Part shown: positions 1 through 15,000 of the stretch, piece by piece
How positions within the stretch are numbered: the stretch's first letter is position 1
How the letters are laid out: the number at the start of each line of letters is the position of its first letter
Assembly: GCA_947471745.1 (NCBI GenBank)
Contig: CANJKZ010000064.1
Span: 310,001 to 374,000 of the forward strand
DNA: 64,000 bases
From: Closterium sp. Naga37s-1
Taxonomy: Eukaryota; Streptophyta; Zygnematophyceae; Desmidiales; Closteriaceae
Direction of reading: 5' to 3'
Program-made: the position numbers and the translations under genes
The notes under the pieces: generated by a model
The model's input: only the letters and a program-made list of their open reading frames with translations
The model's database searches: none
What the model was told of the DNA's origin: nothing

Positions 1-3000
1 GGGAGGGAACTGAGGGAGGGAACTGAGGGGGAACTGAGGGAGGGAACTGAGGGAGGGAACTGAGGGAAGGAACTGAGGGAAGGAACTGAGGGAGGGAACT
101 GAGGGAGGGAACTGAGGGAGGGAACTGAGGGAGGGAACTGAGGGAGGGAACTGAGGGAGGGAACTGAGGAAAGGAACTGAGGGAAGAACTGAGGGAAGGA
201 ACTGAGGGAGGGAACTGAGGGAGGGAACTGAGGGAGGGAACTGAGGGAAGGAACTGAGGGAAGGAACTGAGGGAAGGAACTGAGGGAGGGAACTGAGGGA
301 AGGAACTGAGGGAAGAACTGAGGGAAGGAACTGAGGGAGGGAACTGAGGGAGGGAACTGAGGGAGGGAACTGAGGGAGGGAACTGAGGGAGGGAACTGAG
401 GGAGGGAACTGAGGGAGGGAACTGAGGGAGGGAACTGAGGGAAGGAACTGAGGGACGGAACTGAGGGACGGAACTGAGGGAGGAACTGAGGGAAGGAACT
501 GAGGGAAGGAACTGAGGGAAGGAACTGAGGGAGGGAACTGAGGGAAGGAACTGAGGGAAGGAACTGAGGGAAGGAACTGAGGGAGGGAACTGAGGGAGGG
601 AACTGAGGGAGGGAACTGAGGGAGGGAACTGAGGGAAGGAACTGAGGGAGGGAACTGAGGGTGGGAACTGAGGGAGGGAACTGAGGGAGGGAACTGAGGG
701 AGGGAACTGAGGGAGGGAACTGAGGGAGGGAACTGAGGGAGGGAACTGAGGGAGGGAACTGAGGGAGGGAACTGAGGGAGGGAACTGATTTAGGGAACTG
801 AGGGAGGGAACTGAGGGAGGGAACTGAGGGAGGGAACTGAGGGAGGGAACTGAGGGAGGGAACTGAGGGAAGGAACTGAGGGAAGAACTGAGGGAAGGAA
901 CTGAGGGAGGGAACTGAGGGAGGGAACTGAGGGAGGGAACTGAGGGAGGGAACTGAGGGAGGGAACTGAGGGAGGGAACTGAGAGGGAACTGAGGGAGGG
1001 AACTGAGGGAGGGAACTGAGGGAAGGAACTGAGGGAAGGAACTGAGGGAGGGAACTGAGGGAGGGAACTGAGGGAGGGAACTGAGGGAGGGAACTGAGGG
1101 AGGGAACTGAGGGAGGGAACTGAGGGAAGGAACTGAGGGAAGAACTGAGGGAAGGAACTGAGGGAGGGAACTGAGGGAGGGAACTGAGGGAGGGAACTGA
1201 GGGAGGGAACTGAGGGAGGGAACTGAGGGAGGGAACTGAGAGGGAACTGAGGGAGGGAACTGAGGGAGGGAACTGAGGGAAGGAACTGAGGGAAGAACTG
1301 AGGGAGGGAACTGAGGGAGGGAACTGAGGGAGGGAACTGAGGGAGGGAACTGAGGGAGGGAACTGAGGGAGGGAACTGAGGGAAGGAACTGAGGGAAGGA
1401 ACTGAGGGAAGGAACTGAGGGACGGAACTGAGGGACGGAACTGAGGGAAGGAACTGAGGGAGGGAACTGAGGGAGGGAACTGAGGGAGGGAACTGAGGGA
1501 GGGAACTGAGGGAGGGAACTGAGGGAGGGAACTGAGGGAGGGAACTGAGGGAGGGAACTGAGGGAAGGAACTGAGGGACGGAACTGAGGGACGGAACTGA
1601 GGGAGGAACTGAGGGAAGGAACTGAGGGAAGGAACTGAGGGAGGGAACTGAGGGAAGGAACTGAGGGAAGGAACTGAGGGAAGGAACTGAGGGAGGGAAC
1701 TGAGGGAGGGAGCTGAGGGAGGGAACTGAGGGAGGGAACTGAGGGAGGGAACTGAGGGAAGGAACTGAGGGAGGGAACTGAGGGTGGGAACTGAGGGAGG
1801 GAACTGAGGGAGGGAACTGAGGGAGGGAACTGAGGGAGGGAACTGAGGGAGGGAACTGAGGGAGGGAACTGAGGGAGGGAACTGAGGGAGGGAACTGATT
1901 TAGGGAACTGAGGGAGGGAACTGAGGGAGGGAACTGAGGGAGGGAACTGAGGGAAGAACTGAGGGAAGGAACTGAGGGAGGGAACTGAGGGAGGGAACTG
2001 AGGGAGGGAACTGAGGGAGGGAACTGAGGGAGGGAACTGAGGGAAGGAACTGAGGGAGGGAACTGAGGGAGGGAACTGAGGGAGGGAACTGAGGGAGGGA
2101 ACTGAGGGAGGGAACTGAGGGAGGGAACTGAGGGAGGGAACCGAGGGAGGGAACTGAGGGAGGGAACTGAGGGAGGGAACTGAGGGAAGGAACTGAGGGA
2201 GGGAACTGAGGGAGGGAACTGAGGGAGGGAACTGAGGGAGGGAACTGAGGGAGGGAACTGAGGGAGGGAACTGAGGTAAACAACCGAGGGAAGAAATGAG
2301 GGAAGGAACTGAGGGAGGGAACTGAGGGAGGGAACTGAGGGATGGAACTGAGGGAGGGAACTGAGGGAGGGAACTGAGGGAAGGAACTGAGGGAAGGAAC
2401 TGAGGGAAGGAACTGAGGGACGGAACTGAGGGAAGGAACTGAGGGACGGAACTGAGGGAAGGAACTGAGGGAAGGAACTGAGGGAGGGAACTGAGGGAAG
2501 GAACTGAGGGAAGGAATTGAGGGAGGGAACTGAGGGAGGGAACTGAGAGGGAACTGAGGGAGGGAACTGAGGGAGGGAACTGAGGGAAGGAACTGAGGGA
2601 GGGAACTGAGGGAGGGAACTGAGGGAGGAAACTGAGGGAGGGAACTGAGGGAGGGAACTGAGGGAGGGAACTGAGGGAAGGAACTGAGGGAAGAACTGAG
2701 GGAAGGAACTGAGGGAGGGAACTGAGGGAGGGAACTGAGGGAGGGAACTGAGGGAGGGAACTGAGGGAGGGAACTGAGGGAGGGAACTGAGGGAAGGAAC
2801 TGAGGGAAGGAACTGAGGGAAGGAACTGAGGGACGGAACTGAGGGAAGTAACTGAGGGAAGGAACTGAGGGTGGGAAGTGAGGGAAGGAACTGAGGGAAG
2901 GAACTGAGGGAAGGAACTGAGGGAAGGAACTGAGGGAAGGAACTGAAGGAAGGAACTGAGGGAGGGAACTGAGGGAGGGAACTGAGAGGGAACTGAGGGA

Positions 3001-6000
3001 GGGAACTGAGGGAGGGAACTGAGGGAAGGAACTGAGGGAGGGAACTGAGGGAAGGAACTGAGGGAAGAACTGAGGGAAGGAACTGAGGGAGGGAACTGAG
3101 GGAGGGAACTGAGGGAGGGAACTGAGGGAGGGAACTGAGGGAGGGAACTGAGGGAGGGAACTGAGGGAGGGAACTGAGGGAGGGAACTAGGGAGGGAACT
3201 GAGGGAGGGAACTGAGGGAGGGAACCGAGGGAGGGAACTGAGGGAGGGAACTGAGGGAGGGAACTGAGGGAAGGAACTGAGGGAGGGAACTGAGGGAGGG
3301 AACTGAGGGAGGGAACTGAGGGAGGGAACTGAGGGAGGGAACTGAGGGAGGGAACCGAGGTAAACAACCGAGGGAAGAAATGAGGGAAGGAACTGAGGGA
3401 GGGAACTGAGGGAGGGAACTGAGGGATGGAACTGAGGGAGGGAACTGAGGGAGGGAACTGAGGGAAGGAACTGAGGGAAGGAACTGAGGGAAGGAACTGA
3501 GGGACGGAACTGAGGGAAGGAACTGAGGGACGGAACTGAGGGAAGGAACTGAGGGAAGGAACTGAGGGAGGGAACTGAGGGAAGGAACTGAGGGAAGGAA
3601 TTGAGGGAGGGAACTGAGGGAGGGAACTGAGAGGGAACTGAGGGAGGGAACTGAGGGAGGGAACTGAGGGAAGGAACTGAGGGAGGGAACTGAGGGAGGG
3701 AACTGAGGGAGGAAACTGAGGGAGGGAACTGAGGGAGGGAACTGAGGGAGGGAACTGAGGGAAGGAACTGAGGGAAGAACTGAGGGAAGGAACTGAGGGA
3801 GGGAACTGAGGGAGGGAACTGAGGGAGGGAACTGAGGGAGGGAACTGAGGGAGGGAACTGAGGGAGGGAACTGAGGGAAGGAACTGAGGGAAGGAACTGA
3901 GGGAAGGAACTGAGGGACGGAACTGAGGGAAGTAACTGAGGGAAGGAACTGAGGGTGGGAAGTGAGGGAAGGAACTGAGGGAAGGAACTGAGGGAAGGAA
4001 CTGAGGGAAGGAACTGAGGGAAGGAACTGAAGGAAGGAACTGAGGGAGGGAACTGAGGGAGGGAACTGAGAGGGAACTGAGGGAGGGAACTGAGGGAGGG
4101 AACTGAGGGAAGGAACTGAGGGAGGGAACTGAGGGAAGGAACTGAGGGAAGAACTGAGGGAAGGAACTGAGGGAGGGAACTGAGGGAGGAACTGAGGGAG
4201 GGAACTGAGGGAGGGAACTGAGGGAAAGAACTGAGGGAGGGAACTGAGGGAGGGAACTGAGGGAGGGAACTGAGGGAAGGAACTGAGGGAAGGAACTGAG
4301 GGAAGGAACTGAGGGACGGAACTGAGGGAAGGAACTGAGGGAAGGAACTGAGGGAAGGAACAGAGAGAAGGAACTGAGGGAGGGAACTGAGGGACGGAAC
4401 TCAGGGAAGGAACTGAGGGTGGGAACTGAGGGTGGGAACTGAGGGAAGGAACTGAGGGAAGGAACTGAGGGAGGGAACTGAGGGAAGGAACTGAGGGAAG
4501 GAACTGAGGGTGGGAACTGAGGGAAGGAACTGAGGGAAGGAACTGAGGGAAGGAACTGAGGGAAGGAACTGAGGGAAGGAACTGAGGGAGGGAACTGAGG
4601 GAGGGAACTGAGAGGGAACTGAGGGAGGGAACTGAGGGAGGGAACTGAGGGAAGGAACTGAGGGAGGGAACTGAGGGAAGGAACTGAGGGAAGGAACTGA
4701 GGGAGGGAACTGAGGGAGGGAACTGAGAGGGAACTGAGGGAGGGAACTGAGGGAGGGAACTGAGGGAAGGAACTGAGGGAGGGAACTGAAGGAGGGAACT
4801 GAGGGAAGGAACAGAGAGAAGGAACTGAGAGAAGGAACTGAGAGAAGGAACTGAGGGAGGGAACTGAGGGAGGGAACTGAGGGAGGGAACTGAGAGGGAA
4901 CTGAGGGAGGGAACTGAGGGAGGGAACTGAGGGAAGGAACTGAGGGAGGGAACTGAGGGAGGGAACTGAGGGAGGGAACTGAGGGGGAACTGAGGGAGGG
5001 AACTGAGGGAGGGAACTGAGGGAAGGAACTGAGGGAAGGAACTGAGGGAGGGAACTGAGGGAGGGAACTGAGGGAGGGAACTGAGGGAGGGAACTGAGGG
5101 AGGGAACTGAGGGAGGGAACTGAGGGAGGGAACTGAGGGAGGGAACTGAGGGGGAACTGAGGGAGGGAACTGAGGGAGGGAACTGAGGGAAGGAACTGAG
5201 GGAAGGAACTGAGGGAGGGAACTGAGGGAGGGAACTGAGGGAGGGAACTGAGGGAGGGAACTGAGGGAGGGAACTGAGGGAGGGAACTGAGGAAAGGAAC
5301 TGAGGGAAGAACTGAGGGAAGGAACTGAGGGAGGGAACTGAGGGAGGGAACTGAGGGAGGGAACTGAGGGAAGGAACTGAGGGAAGGAACTGAGGGAAGG
5401 AACTGAGGGAGGGAACTGAGGGAAGGAACTGAGGGACGGAACTGAGGGAAGGAACTGAGGGAGGGAACTGAGGGAAGGAACTGAGGGAAGGAACTGAGGG
5501 TGGGAACTGAGGGAAGGAACTGAGGGAAGGAACTGAGGGAAGGAACTGAGGGAAGGAACTGAGGGAAGGAACTGAGGGAAGGAACTGAGGGAAGGAACTG
5601 AGGGAGGGAACTGAGGGAGGGAACTGAGAGGGAACTGAGGGAGGGAACTGACGGAGGGAACTGAGGGAAGGAACTGAGGGAGGGAACTGAGGGAAGGAAC
5701 TGAGGGAAGGAACTGAGGGAGGGAACTGAGGGAGGGAACTGAGAGGGAACTGAGGGAGGGAACTGAGGGAGGGAACTGAGGGAAGGAACCGAGGGAGGGA
5801 ACTGAGGGAGGGAACTGAGGGAGGGAACTGAGGGAGGGAACTGAGGGAGGGAACTGAGGGAGGGAACTGAGGGAGGGAACTGAGGGAAGGAACTGAGGGA
5901 AGGAACTGAGGGAGGGAACTGAGGGAGGGAACTGAGGGAGGGAACTGAGGGAGGGAACTGAGGGAGGGAACTGAGGGAGGGAACTGAGGGAAGGATCTGA

Positions 6001-9000
6001 GGGAAGGAACTGAGGGAAGGAACTGAGGGACGGAACTGAGGGAAGTAACTGAGGGAAGGAACTGAGGGTGGGAAGTGAGGGAAGGAACTGAGGGAAGGAA
6101 CTGAGGGAAGGAACTGAGGGAAGGAACTGAGGGAAGGAACTGAAGGAAGGAACTGAGGGAGGGAACTGAGGGAGGGAACTGAGAGGGAACTGAGGGAGGG
6201 AACTGAGGGAGGGAACTGAGGGAAGGAACTGAGGGAGGGAACTGAGGGAAGGAACTGAGGGAAGAACTGAGGGAAGGAACTGAGGGAGGGAACTGAGGGA
6301 GGGAACTGAGGGAGGGAACTGAGGGAGGGAACTGAGGGAGGGAACTGAGGGAGGGAACTGAGGGAGGGAACTGAGGGAGGGAACTGAGGGAGGGAACTGA
6401 GGGAGGGAACTGAGGGAGGGAACCGAGGGAGGGAACTGAGGGAGGGAACTGAGGGAGGGAACTGAGGGAAGGAACTGAGGGAGGGAACTGAGGGAGGGAA
6501 CTGAGGGAGGGAACTGAGGGAGGGAACTGAGGGAGGGAACTGAGGGAGGGAACTGAGGTAAACAACCGAGGGAAGAAATGAGGGAAGGAACTGAGGGAGG
6601 GAACTGAGGGAGGGAACTGAGGGATGGAACTGAGGGAGGGAACTGAGGGAGGGAACTGAGGGAAGGAACTGAGGGAAGGAACTGAGGGAAGGAACTGAGG
6701 GACGGAACTGAGGGAAGGAACTGAGGGACGGAACTGAGGGAAGGAACTGAGGGAAGGAACTGAGGGAGGGAACTGAGGGAAGGAACTGAGGGAAGGAATT
6801 GAGGGAGGGAACTGAGGGAGGGAACTGAGAGGGAACTGAGGGAGGGAACTGAGGGAGGGAACTGAGGGAAGGAACTGAGGGAGGGAACTGAGGGAGGGAA
6901 CTGAGGGAGGAAACTGAGGGAGGGAACTGAGGGAGGGAACTGAGGGAGGGAACTGAGGGAAGGAACTGAGGGAAGAACTGAGGGAAGGAACTGAGGGAGG
7001 GAACTGAGGGAGGGAACTGAGGGAGGGAACTGAGGGAGGGAACTGAGGGAGGGAACTGAGGGAGGGAACTGAGGGAAGGAACTGAGGGAAGGAACTGAGG
7101 GAAGGAACTGAGGGACGGAACTGAGGGAAGTAACTGAGGGAAGGAACTGAGGGTGGGAAGTGAGGGAAGGAACTGAGGGAAGGAACTGAGGGAAGGAACT
7201 GAGGGAAGGAACTGAGGGAAGGAACTGAAGGAAGGAACTGAGGGAGGGAACTGAGGGAGGGAACTGAGAGGGAACTGAGGGAGGGAACTGAGGGAGGGAA
7301 CTGAGGGAAGGAACTGAGGGAGGGAACTGAGGGAAGGAACTGAGGGAAGAACTGAGGGAAGGAACTGAGGGAGGGAACTGAGGGAGGGAACTGAGGGAGG
7401 GAACTGAGGGAGGGAACTGAGGGAAAGAACTGAGGGAGGGAACTGAGGGAGGGAACTGAGGGAGGGAACTGAGGGAAGGAACTGAGGGAAGGAACTGAGG
7501 GAAGGAACTGAGGGACGGAACTGAGGGAAGGAACTGAGGGAAGGAACTGAGGGAAGGAACAGAGAGAAGGAACTGAGGGAGGGAACTGAGGGACGGAACT
7601 CAGGGAAGGAACTGAGGGTGGGAACTGAGGGTGGGAACTGAGGGAAGGAACTGAGGGAAGGAACTGAGGGAGGGAACTGAGGGAAGGAACTGAGGGAAGG
7701 AACTGAGGGTGGGAACTGAGGGAAGGAACTGAGGGAAGGAACTGAGGGAAGGAACTGAGGGAAGGAACTGAGGGAAGGAACTGAGGGAGGGAACTGAGGG
7801 AGGGAACTGAGAGGGAACTGAGGGAGGGAACTGAGGGAGGGAACTGAGGGAAGGAACTGAGGGAGGGAACTGAGGGAAGGAACTGAGGGAAGGAACTGAG
7901 GGAGGGAACTGAGGGAGGGAACTGAGAGGGAACTGAGGGAGGGAACTGAGGGAGGGAACTGAGGGAAGGAACTGAGGGAGGGAACTGAAGGAGGGAACTG
8001 AGGGAAGGAACAGAGAGAAGGAACTGAGAGAAGGAACTGAGAGAAGGAACTGAGGGAGGGAACTGAGGGAGGGAACTGAGGGAGGGAACTGAGAGGGAAC
8101 TGAGGGAGGGAACTGAGGGAGGGAACTGAGGGAGGAACTGAGGGAGGGAACTGAGGGAGGGAACTGAGGGAGGGAACTGAGGGAGGGAACTGAGGGAGGG
8201 AACTGAGGGAGGGAACTGAGGGAGGGAACTGAGGGAGGGAACTGAGGGGGAACTGAGGGAGGGAACTGAGGGAGGGAACTGAGGGAAGGAACTGAGGGAA
8301 GGAACTGAGGGAGGGAACTGAGGGAGGGAACTGAGGGAGGGAACTGAGGGAGGGAACTGAGGGAGGGAACTGAGGGAGGGAACTGAGGAAAGGAACTGAG
8401 GGAAGAACTGAGGGAAGGAACTGAGGGAGGGAACTGAGGGAGGGAACTGAGGGAGGGAACTGAGGGAAGGAACTGAGGGAAGGAACTGAGGGAAGGAACT
8501 GAGGGAGGGAACTGAGGGAAGGAACTGAGGGACGGAACTGAGGGAAGGAACTGAGGGAGGGAACTGAGGGAAGGAACTGAGGGAAGGAACTGAGGGTGGG
8601 AACTGAGGGAAGGAACTGAGGGAAGGAACTGAGGGAAGGAACTGAGGGAAGGAACTGAGGGAAGGAACTGAGGGAAGGAACTGAGGGAAGGAACTGAGGG
8701 AAGGAACTGAGGGAGGGAACTGAGGGAGGGAACTGAGAGGGAACTGAGGGAGGGAACTGACGGAGGGAACTGAGGGAAGGAACTGAGGGAGGGAACTGAG
8801 GGAAGGAACTGAGGGAAGGAACTGAGGGAGGGAACTGAGGGAGGGAACTGAGAGGGAACTGAGGGAGGGAACTGAGGGAGGGAACTGAGGGAAGGAACCG
8901 AGGGAGGGAACTGAGGGAGGGAACTGAGGGAGGGAACTGAGGGAGGGAACTGAGGGAGGGAACTGAGGGAGGGAACTGAGGGAGGGAACTGAGGGAAGGA

Positions 9001-12000
9001 ACTGAGGGAAGGAACTGAGGGAGGGAACTGAGGGAGGGAACTGAGGGAGGGAACTGAGGGAGGGAACTGAGGGAGGGAACTGAGGGAGGGAACTGAGGGA
9101 GGGAACCGAGGGAGGGAACTGAGGGAGGGTACTGAGGGAGGGAACTGAGAGGGAACTGAGGGAGGGAACTGAGAGGGAACTGAGGGAGGGAACTGAGGGA
9201 GGGAACTGAGGGAAGGAACCGAGGGAGGGAACTGAGGGAGGGAACTGAGGGAGGGAACTGAGGGAGGGAACTGAGGGAGGGAACTGAGGGAGGGAACTGA
9301 GGGAGGGAACTGAGGGAAGGAACTGAGGGAAGGAACTGAGGGAGGGAACTGAGGGAGGGAACTGAGGGAGGGAACTGAGGGAGGGAACTGAGGGAGGGAA
9401 CTGAGGGAGGGAACTGAGGGAAGGATCTGAGGGAAGGAACTGAGGGAAGGAACTGAGGGACGGAACTGAGGGAAGTAACTGAGGGAAGGAACTGAGGGTG
9501 GGAAGTGAGGGAAGGAACTGAGGGAAGGAACTGAGGGAAGGAACTGAGGGAAGGAACTGAGGGAAGGAACTGAAGGAAGGAACTGAGGGAGGGAACTGAG
9601 GGAGGGAACTGAGAGGGAACTGAGGGAGGGAACTGAGGGAGGGAACTGAGGGAAGGAACTGAGGGAGGGAACTGAGGGAAGGAACTGAGGGAAGAACTGA
9701 GGGAAGGAACTGAGGGAGGGAACTGAGGGAGGGAACTGAGGGAGGGAACTGAGGGAGGGAACTGAGGGAGGGAACTGAGGGAGGGAACTGAGGGAGGGAA
9801 CTGAGGGAGGGAACTGAGGGAGGGAACTGAGGGAGGGAACTGAGGGAGGGAACCGAGGGAGGGAACTGAGGGAGGGAACTGAGGGAGGGAACTGAGGGAA
9901 GGAACTGAGGGAGGGAACTGAGGGAGGGAACTGAGGGAGGGAACTGAGGGAGGGAACTGAGGGAGGGAACTGAGGGAGGGAACTGAGGTAAACAACCGAG
10001 GGAAGAAATGAGGGAAGGAACTGAGGGAGGGAACTGAGGGAGGGAACTGAGGGATGGAACTGAGGGAGGGAACTGAGGGAGGGAACTGAGGGAAGGAACT
10101 GAGGGAAGGAACTGAGGGAAGGAACTGAGGGACGGAACTGAGGGAAGGAACTGAGGGACGGAACTGAGGGAAGGAACTGAGGGAAGGAACTGAGGGAGGG
10201 AACTGAGGGAAGGAACTGAGGGAAGGAATTGAGGGAGGGAACTGAGGGAGGGAACTGAGAGGGAACTGAGGGAGGGAACTGAGGGAGGGAACTGAGGGAA
10301 GGAACTGAGGGAGGGAACTGAGGGAGGGAACTGAGGGAGGAAACTGAGGGAGGGAACTGAGGGAGGGAACTGAGGGAGGGAACTGAGGGAAGGAACTGAG
10401 GGAAGAACTGAGGGAAGGAACTGAGGGAGGGAACTGAGGGAGGGAACTGAGGGAGGGAACTGAGGGAGGGAACTGAGGGAGGGAACTGAGGGAGGGAACT
10501 GAGGGAAGGAACTGAGGGAAGGAACTGAGGGAAGGAACTGAGGGACGGAACTGAGGGAAGTAACTGAGGGAAGGAACTGAGGGTGGGAAGTGAGGGAAGG
10601 AACTGAGGGAAGGAACTGAGGGAAGGAACTGAGGGAAGGAACTGAGGGAAGGAACTGAAGGAAGGAACTGAGGGAGGGAACTGAGGGAGGGAACTGAGAG
10701 GGAACTGAGGGAGGGAACTGAGGGAGGGAACTGAGGGAAGGAACTGAGGGAGGGAACTGAGGGAAGGAACTGAGGGAAGAACTGAGGGAAGGAACTGAGG
10801 GAGGGAACTGAGGGAGGGAACTGAGGGAGGGAACTGAGGGAGGGAACTGAGGGAAAGAACTGAGGGAGGGAACTGAGGGAGGGAACTGAGGGAGGGAACT
10901 GAGGGAAGGAACTGAGGGAAGGAACTGAGGGAAGGAACTGAGGGACGGAACTGAGGGAAGGAACTGAGGGAAGGAACTGAGGGAAGGAACAGAGAGAAGG
11001 AACTGAGGGAGGGAACTGAGGGACGGAACTCAGGGAAGGAACTGAGGGTGGGAACTGAGGGTGGGAACTGAGGGAAGGAACTGAGGGAAGGAACTGAGGG
11101 AGGGAACTGAGGGAAGGAACTGAGGGAAGGAACTGAGGGTGGGAACTGAGGGAAGGAACTGAGGGAAGGACTGGGAAGGAACTGAGGGAAGGAACTGAGG
11201 GAAGGAACTGAGGGAGGGAACTGAGGGAGGGAACTGAGAGGGAACTGAGGGAGGGAACTGAGGGAGGGAACTGAGGGAAGGAACTGAGGGAGGGAACTGA
11301 GGGAAGGAACTGAGGGAAGGAACTGAGGGAGGGAACTGAGGGAGGGAACTGAGAGGGAACTGAGGGAGGGAACTGAGGGAGGGAACTGAGGGAAGGAACT
11401 GAGGGAGGGAACTGAAGGAGGGAACTGAGGGAAGGAACAGAGAGAAGGAACTGAGAGAAGGAACTGAGAGAAGGAACTGAGGGAGGGAACTGAGGGAGGG
11501 AACTGAGGGAGGGAACTGAGAGGGAACTGAGGGAGGGAACTGAGGGAGGGAACTGAGGGAAGGAACTGAGGGAGGGAACTGAGGGAGGGAACTGAGGGAG
11601 GGAACTGAGGGAGGGAACTGAGGGAGGGAACTGAGGGAGGGAACTGAGGGAGGGAACTGAGGGAGGGAACTGAGGGAGGGAACTGAGGGGGAACTGAGGG
11701 AGGGAACTGAGGGAGGGAACTGAGGGAAGGAACTGAGGGAAGGAACTGAGGGAGGGAACTGAGGGAGGGAACTGAGGGAGGGAACTGAGGGAGGGAACTG
11801 AGGGAGGGAACTGAGGGAGGGAACTGAGGAAAGGAACTGAGGGAAGAACTGAGGGAAGGAACTGAGGGAGGGAACTGAGGGAGGGAACTGAGGGAGGGAA
11901 CTGAGGGAAGGAACTGAGGGAAGGAACTGAGGGAAGGAACTGAGGGAGGGAACTGAGGGAAGGAACTGAGGGACGGAACTGAGGGAAGGAACTGAGGGAG

Positions 12001-15000
12001 GGAACTGAGGGAAGGAACTGAGGGAAGGAACTGAGGGTGGGAACTGAGGGAAGGAACTGAGGGAAGGAACTGAGGGAAGGAACTGAGGGAAGGAACTGAG
12101 GGAAGGAACTGAGGGAAGGAACTGAGGGAAGGAACTGAGGGAAGGAACTGAGGGAGGGAACTGAGGGAGGGAACTGAGAGGGAACTGAGGGAGGGAACTG
12201 ACGGAGGGAACTGAGGGAAGGAACTGAGGGAGGGAACTGAGGGAAGGAACTGAGGGAAGGAACTGAGGGAGGGAACTGAGGGAGGGAACTGAGAGGGAAC
12301 TGAGGGAGGGAACTGAGGGAGGGAACTGAGGGAAGGAACCGAGGGAGGGAACTGAGGGAGGGAACTGAGGGAGGGAACTGAGGGAGGGAACTGAGGGAGG
12401 GAACTGAGGGAGGGAACTGAGGGAGGGAACTGAGGGAAGGAACTGAGGGAAGGAACTGAGGGAGGGAACTGAGGGAGGGAACTGAGGGAGGGAACTGAGG
12501 GAGGGAACTGAGGGAGGGAACTGAGGGAGGGAACTGAGGGAGGGAACCGAGGGAGGGAACTGAGGGAGGGTACTGAGGGAGGGAACTGAGAGGGAACTGA
12601 GGGAGGGAACTGAGGGAGGGAACTGAGGGAAGGAACTGAGGGAGGGAACTGAAGGAGGGAACTGAGGGAAGGAACAGAGAGAAGGAACTGAGAGAAGGAA
12701 CTGAGAGAAGGAACTGAGGGAGGGAACTGAGGGAGGGAACTGAGGGAGGGAACTGAGAGGGAACTGAGGGAGGGAACTGAGGGAGGGAACTGAGGGAAGG
12801 AACTGAGGGAGGGAACTGAGGGAGGGAACTGAGGGAGGGAACTGAGGGAGGGAACTGAGGGTGGGAACTGAGGGAGGGAACTGAGGGAGGGAACTGAGGG
12901 AGGGAACTGAGGGAGGGAACTGAGGGAGGGAACTGAGGGAAGGATCTGAGGGAAGGAACTGAGGGAAGGAACTGAGGGACGGAACTGAGGGAAGTAACTG
13001 AGGGAAGGAACTGAGGGTTGGAAGTGAGGGAAGGAACTGAGGGAAGGAACTGAGGGAAGGAACTGAGGGAAGGAACTGAGGGAAGGAACTGAAGGAAGGA
13101 ACTGAGGGAGGGAACTGAGGGAGGGAACTGAGAGGGAACTGAGGGAGGGAACTGAGGGAGGGAACTGAGGGAAGGAACTGAGGGAGGGACCTGAGGGAAG
13201 GAACTGAGGGAAGAACTGAGGGAAGGAACTGAGGGAGGGAACTGAGGGAGGGAACTGAGGGAGGGAACTGAGGGAGGGAACTGAGGGAAAGAACTGAGGG
13301 AGGGAACTGAGGGAGGGAACTGAGGGAGGGAACTGAGGGAAGCAACTGAGGGAAGGAACTGAGGGAAGGAACTGAGGGACGGAACTGAGGGAAGGAACTG
13401 AGGGAAGGAACTGAGGGAAGGAACAGAGAGAAGGAACTGAGGGAGGGAACTGAGGGACGGAACTGAGGGAAGGAACTGAGGGTGGGAACTGAGGGTGGGA
13501 ACTGAGGGAAGGAACTGAGGGAAGGAACTGAGGGAGGGAACTGAGGGAAGGAACTGAGGGAAGGAACTGAGGGTGGGAACTGAGGGAAGGAACTGAGGGA
13601 AGGAACTGAGGGAAGGAACTGAGGGAGGGAACTGAGGGAGGGAACTGAGGGAAGGAACTGAGGGCGGGAACTGAGGGAAGGAACTGAGGGAAGGAACTGA
13701 GGGAGGGAACTGAGGGAGGGAACTGAGAGGGAACTGAGGGAGGGAACTGAGGGAGGGAACTGAGGGAAGGAACTGAGGGAGGGAACTGAAGGAGGGAACT
13801 GAGGGAAGGAACAGAGAGAAGGAACTGAGAGAAGGAACTGAGAGAAGGAACTGAGGGAGGGAACTGAGGGAGGGAACTGAGGGAGGGAACTGAGAGGGAA
13901 CTGAGGGAGGGAACTGAGGGAGGGAACTGAGGGAAGGAACTGAGGGAGGGAACTGAGGGAGGGAACTGAGGGAGGGAACTGAGGGAGGGAACTGAGGGAG
14001 GGAACTGAGGGAGGGAACTGAGGGAGGGAACTGAGGGAGGGAACTGAGGGAGGGAACTGAGGGGGAACTGAGGGAGGGAACTGAGGGAGGGAACTGAGGG
14101 AAGGAACTGAGGGAAGGAACTGAGGGAGGGAACTGAGGGAGGGAACTGAGGGAGGGAACTGAGGGAGGGAACTGAGGGAACTGGGAACTGAGGGAGGGAA
14201 CTGAGGGAGGGAACTGAGGAAAGGAACTGAGGGAAGAACTGAGGGAAGGAACTGAGGGAGGGAACTGAGGGAGGGAACTGAGGGAGGGAACTGAGGGAAG
14301 GAACTGAGGGAAGGAACTGAGGGAAGGAACTGAGGGACGGAACTGAGGGAAGGAACTGAGGGACGGAACTGAGGGAAGGAACTGAGGGAGGGAACTGAGG
14401 GAAGGAACTGAGGGAAGGAACTGAGGGTGGGAACTGAGGGAAGGAACTGAGGGAAGGAACTGAGGGAAGGAACTGAGGGAGGGAACTGAGGGAGGGAACT
14501 GAGAGGGAACTGAGGGAGGGAACTGACGGAGGGAACTGAGGGAAGGAACTGAGGGAGGGAACTGAGGGAAGGAACTGAGGGAAGGAACTGAGGGAGGGAA
14601 CTGAGGGAGGGAACTGAGAGGGAACTGAGGGAGGGAACTGAGGGAGGGAACTGAGGGAAGGAACCGAGGGAGGGAACTGAGGGAGGGAACTGAGGGAGGG
14701 AACTGAGGGAGGGAACTGAGGGAGGGAACTGAGGGAGGGAACTGAGGGAAGGAACTGAGGGAAGAACTGAGGGAAGGAACTGAGGGAGGGAACTGAGGGA
14801 GGGAACTGAGGGAGGGAACTGAGGGAGGGAACTGAGGGAAAGAACTGAAGGAGGGAACTGAGGGAGGGAACTGAGGGAGGGAACTGAGGGAAGGAACTGA
14901 GGGAAGGAACTGAGGGAAGGAACTGAGGGAAGGAACTGAGGGAGGGAACTGAGGGAGGGAACTGAGAGGGAACTGAGGGAGGGAACTGAGGGAGGGAACT

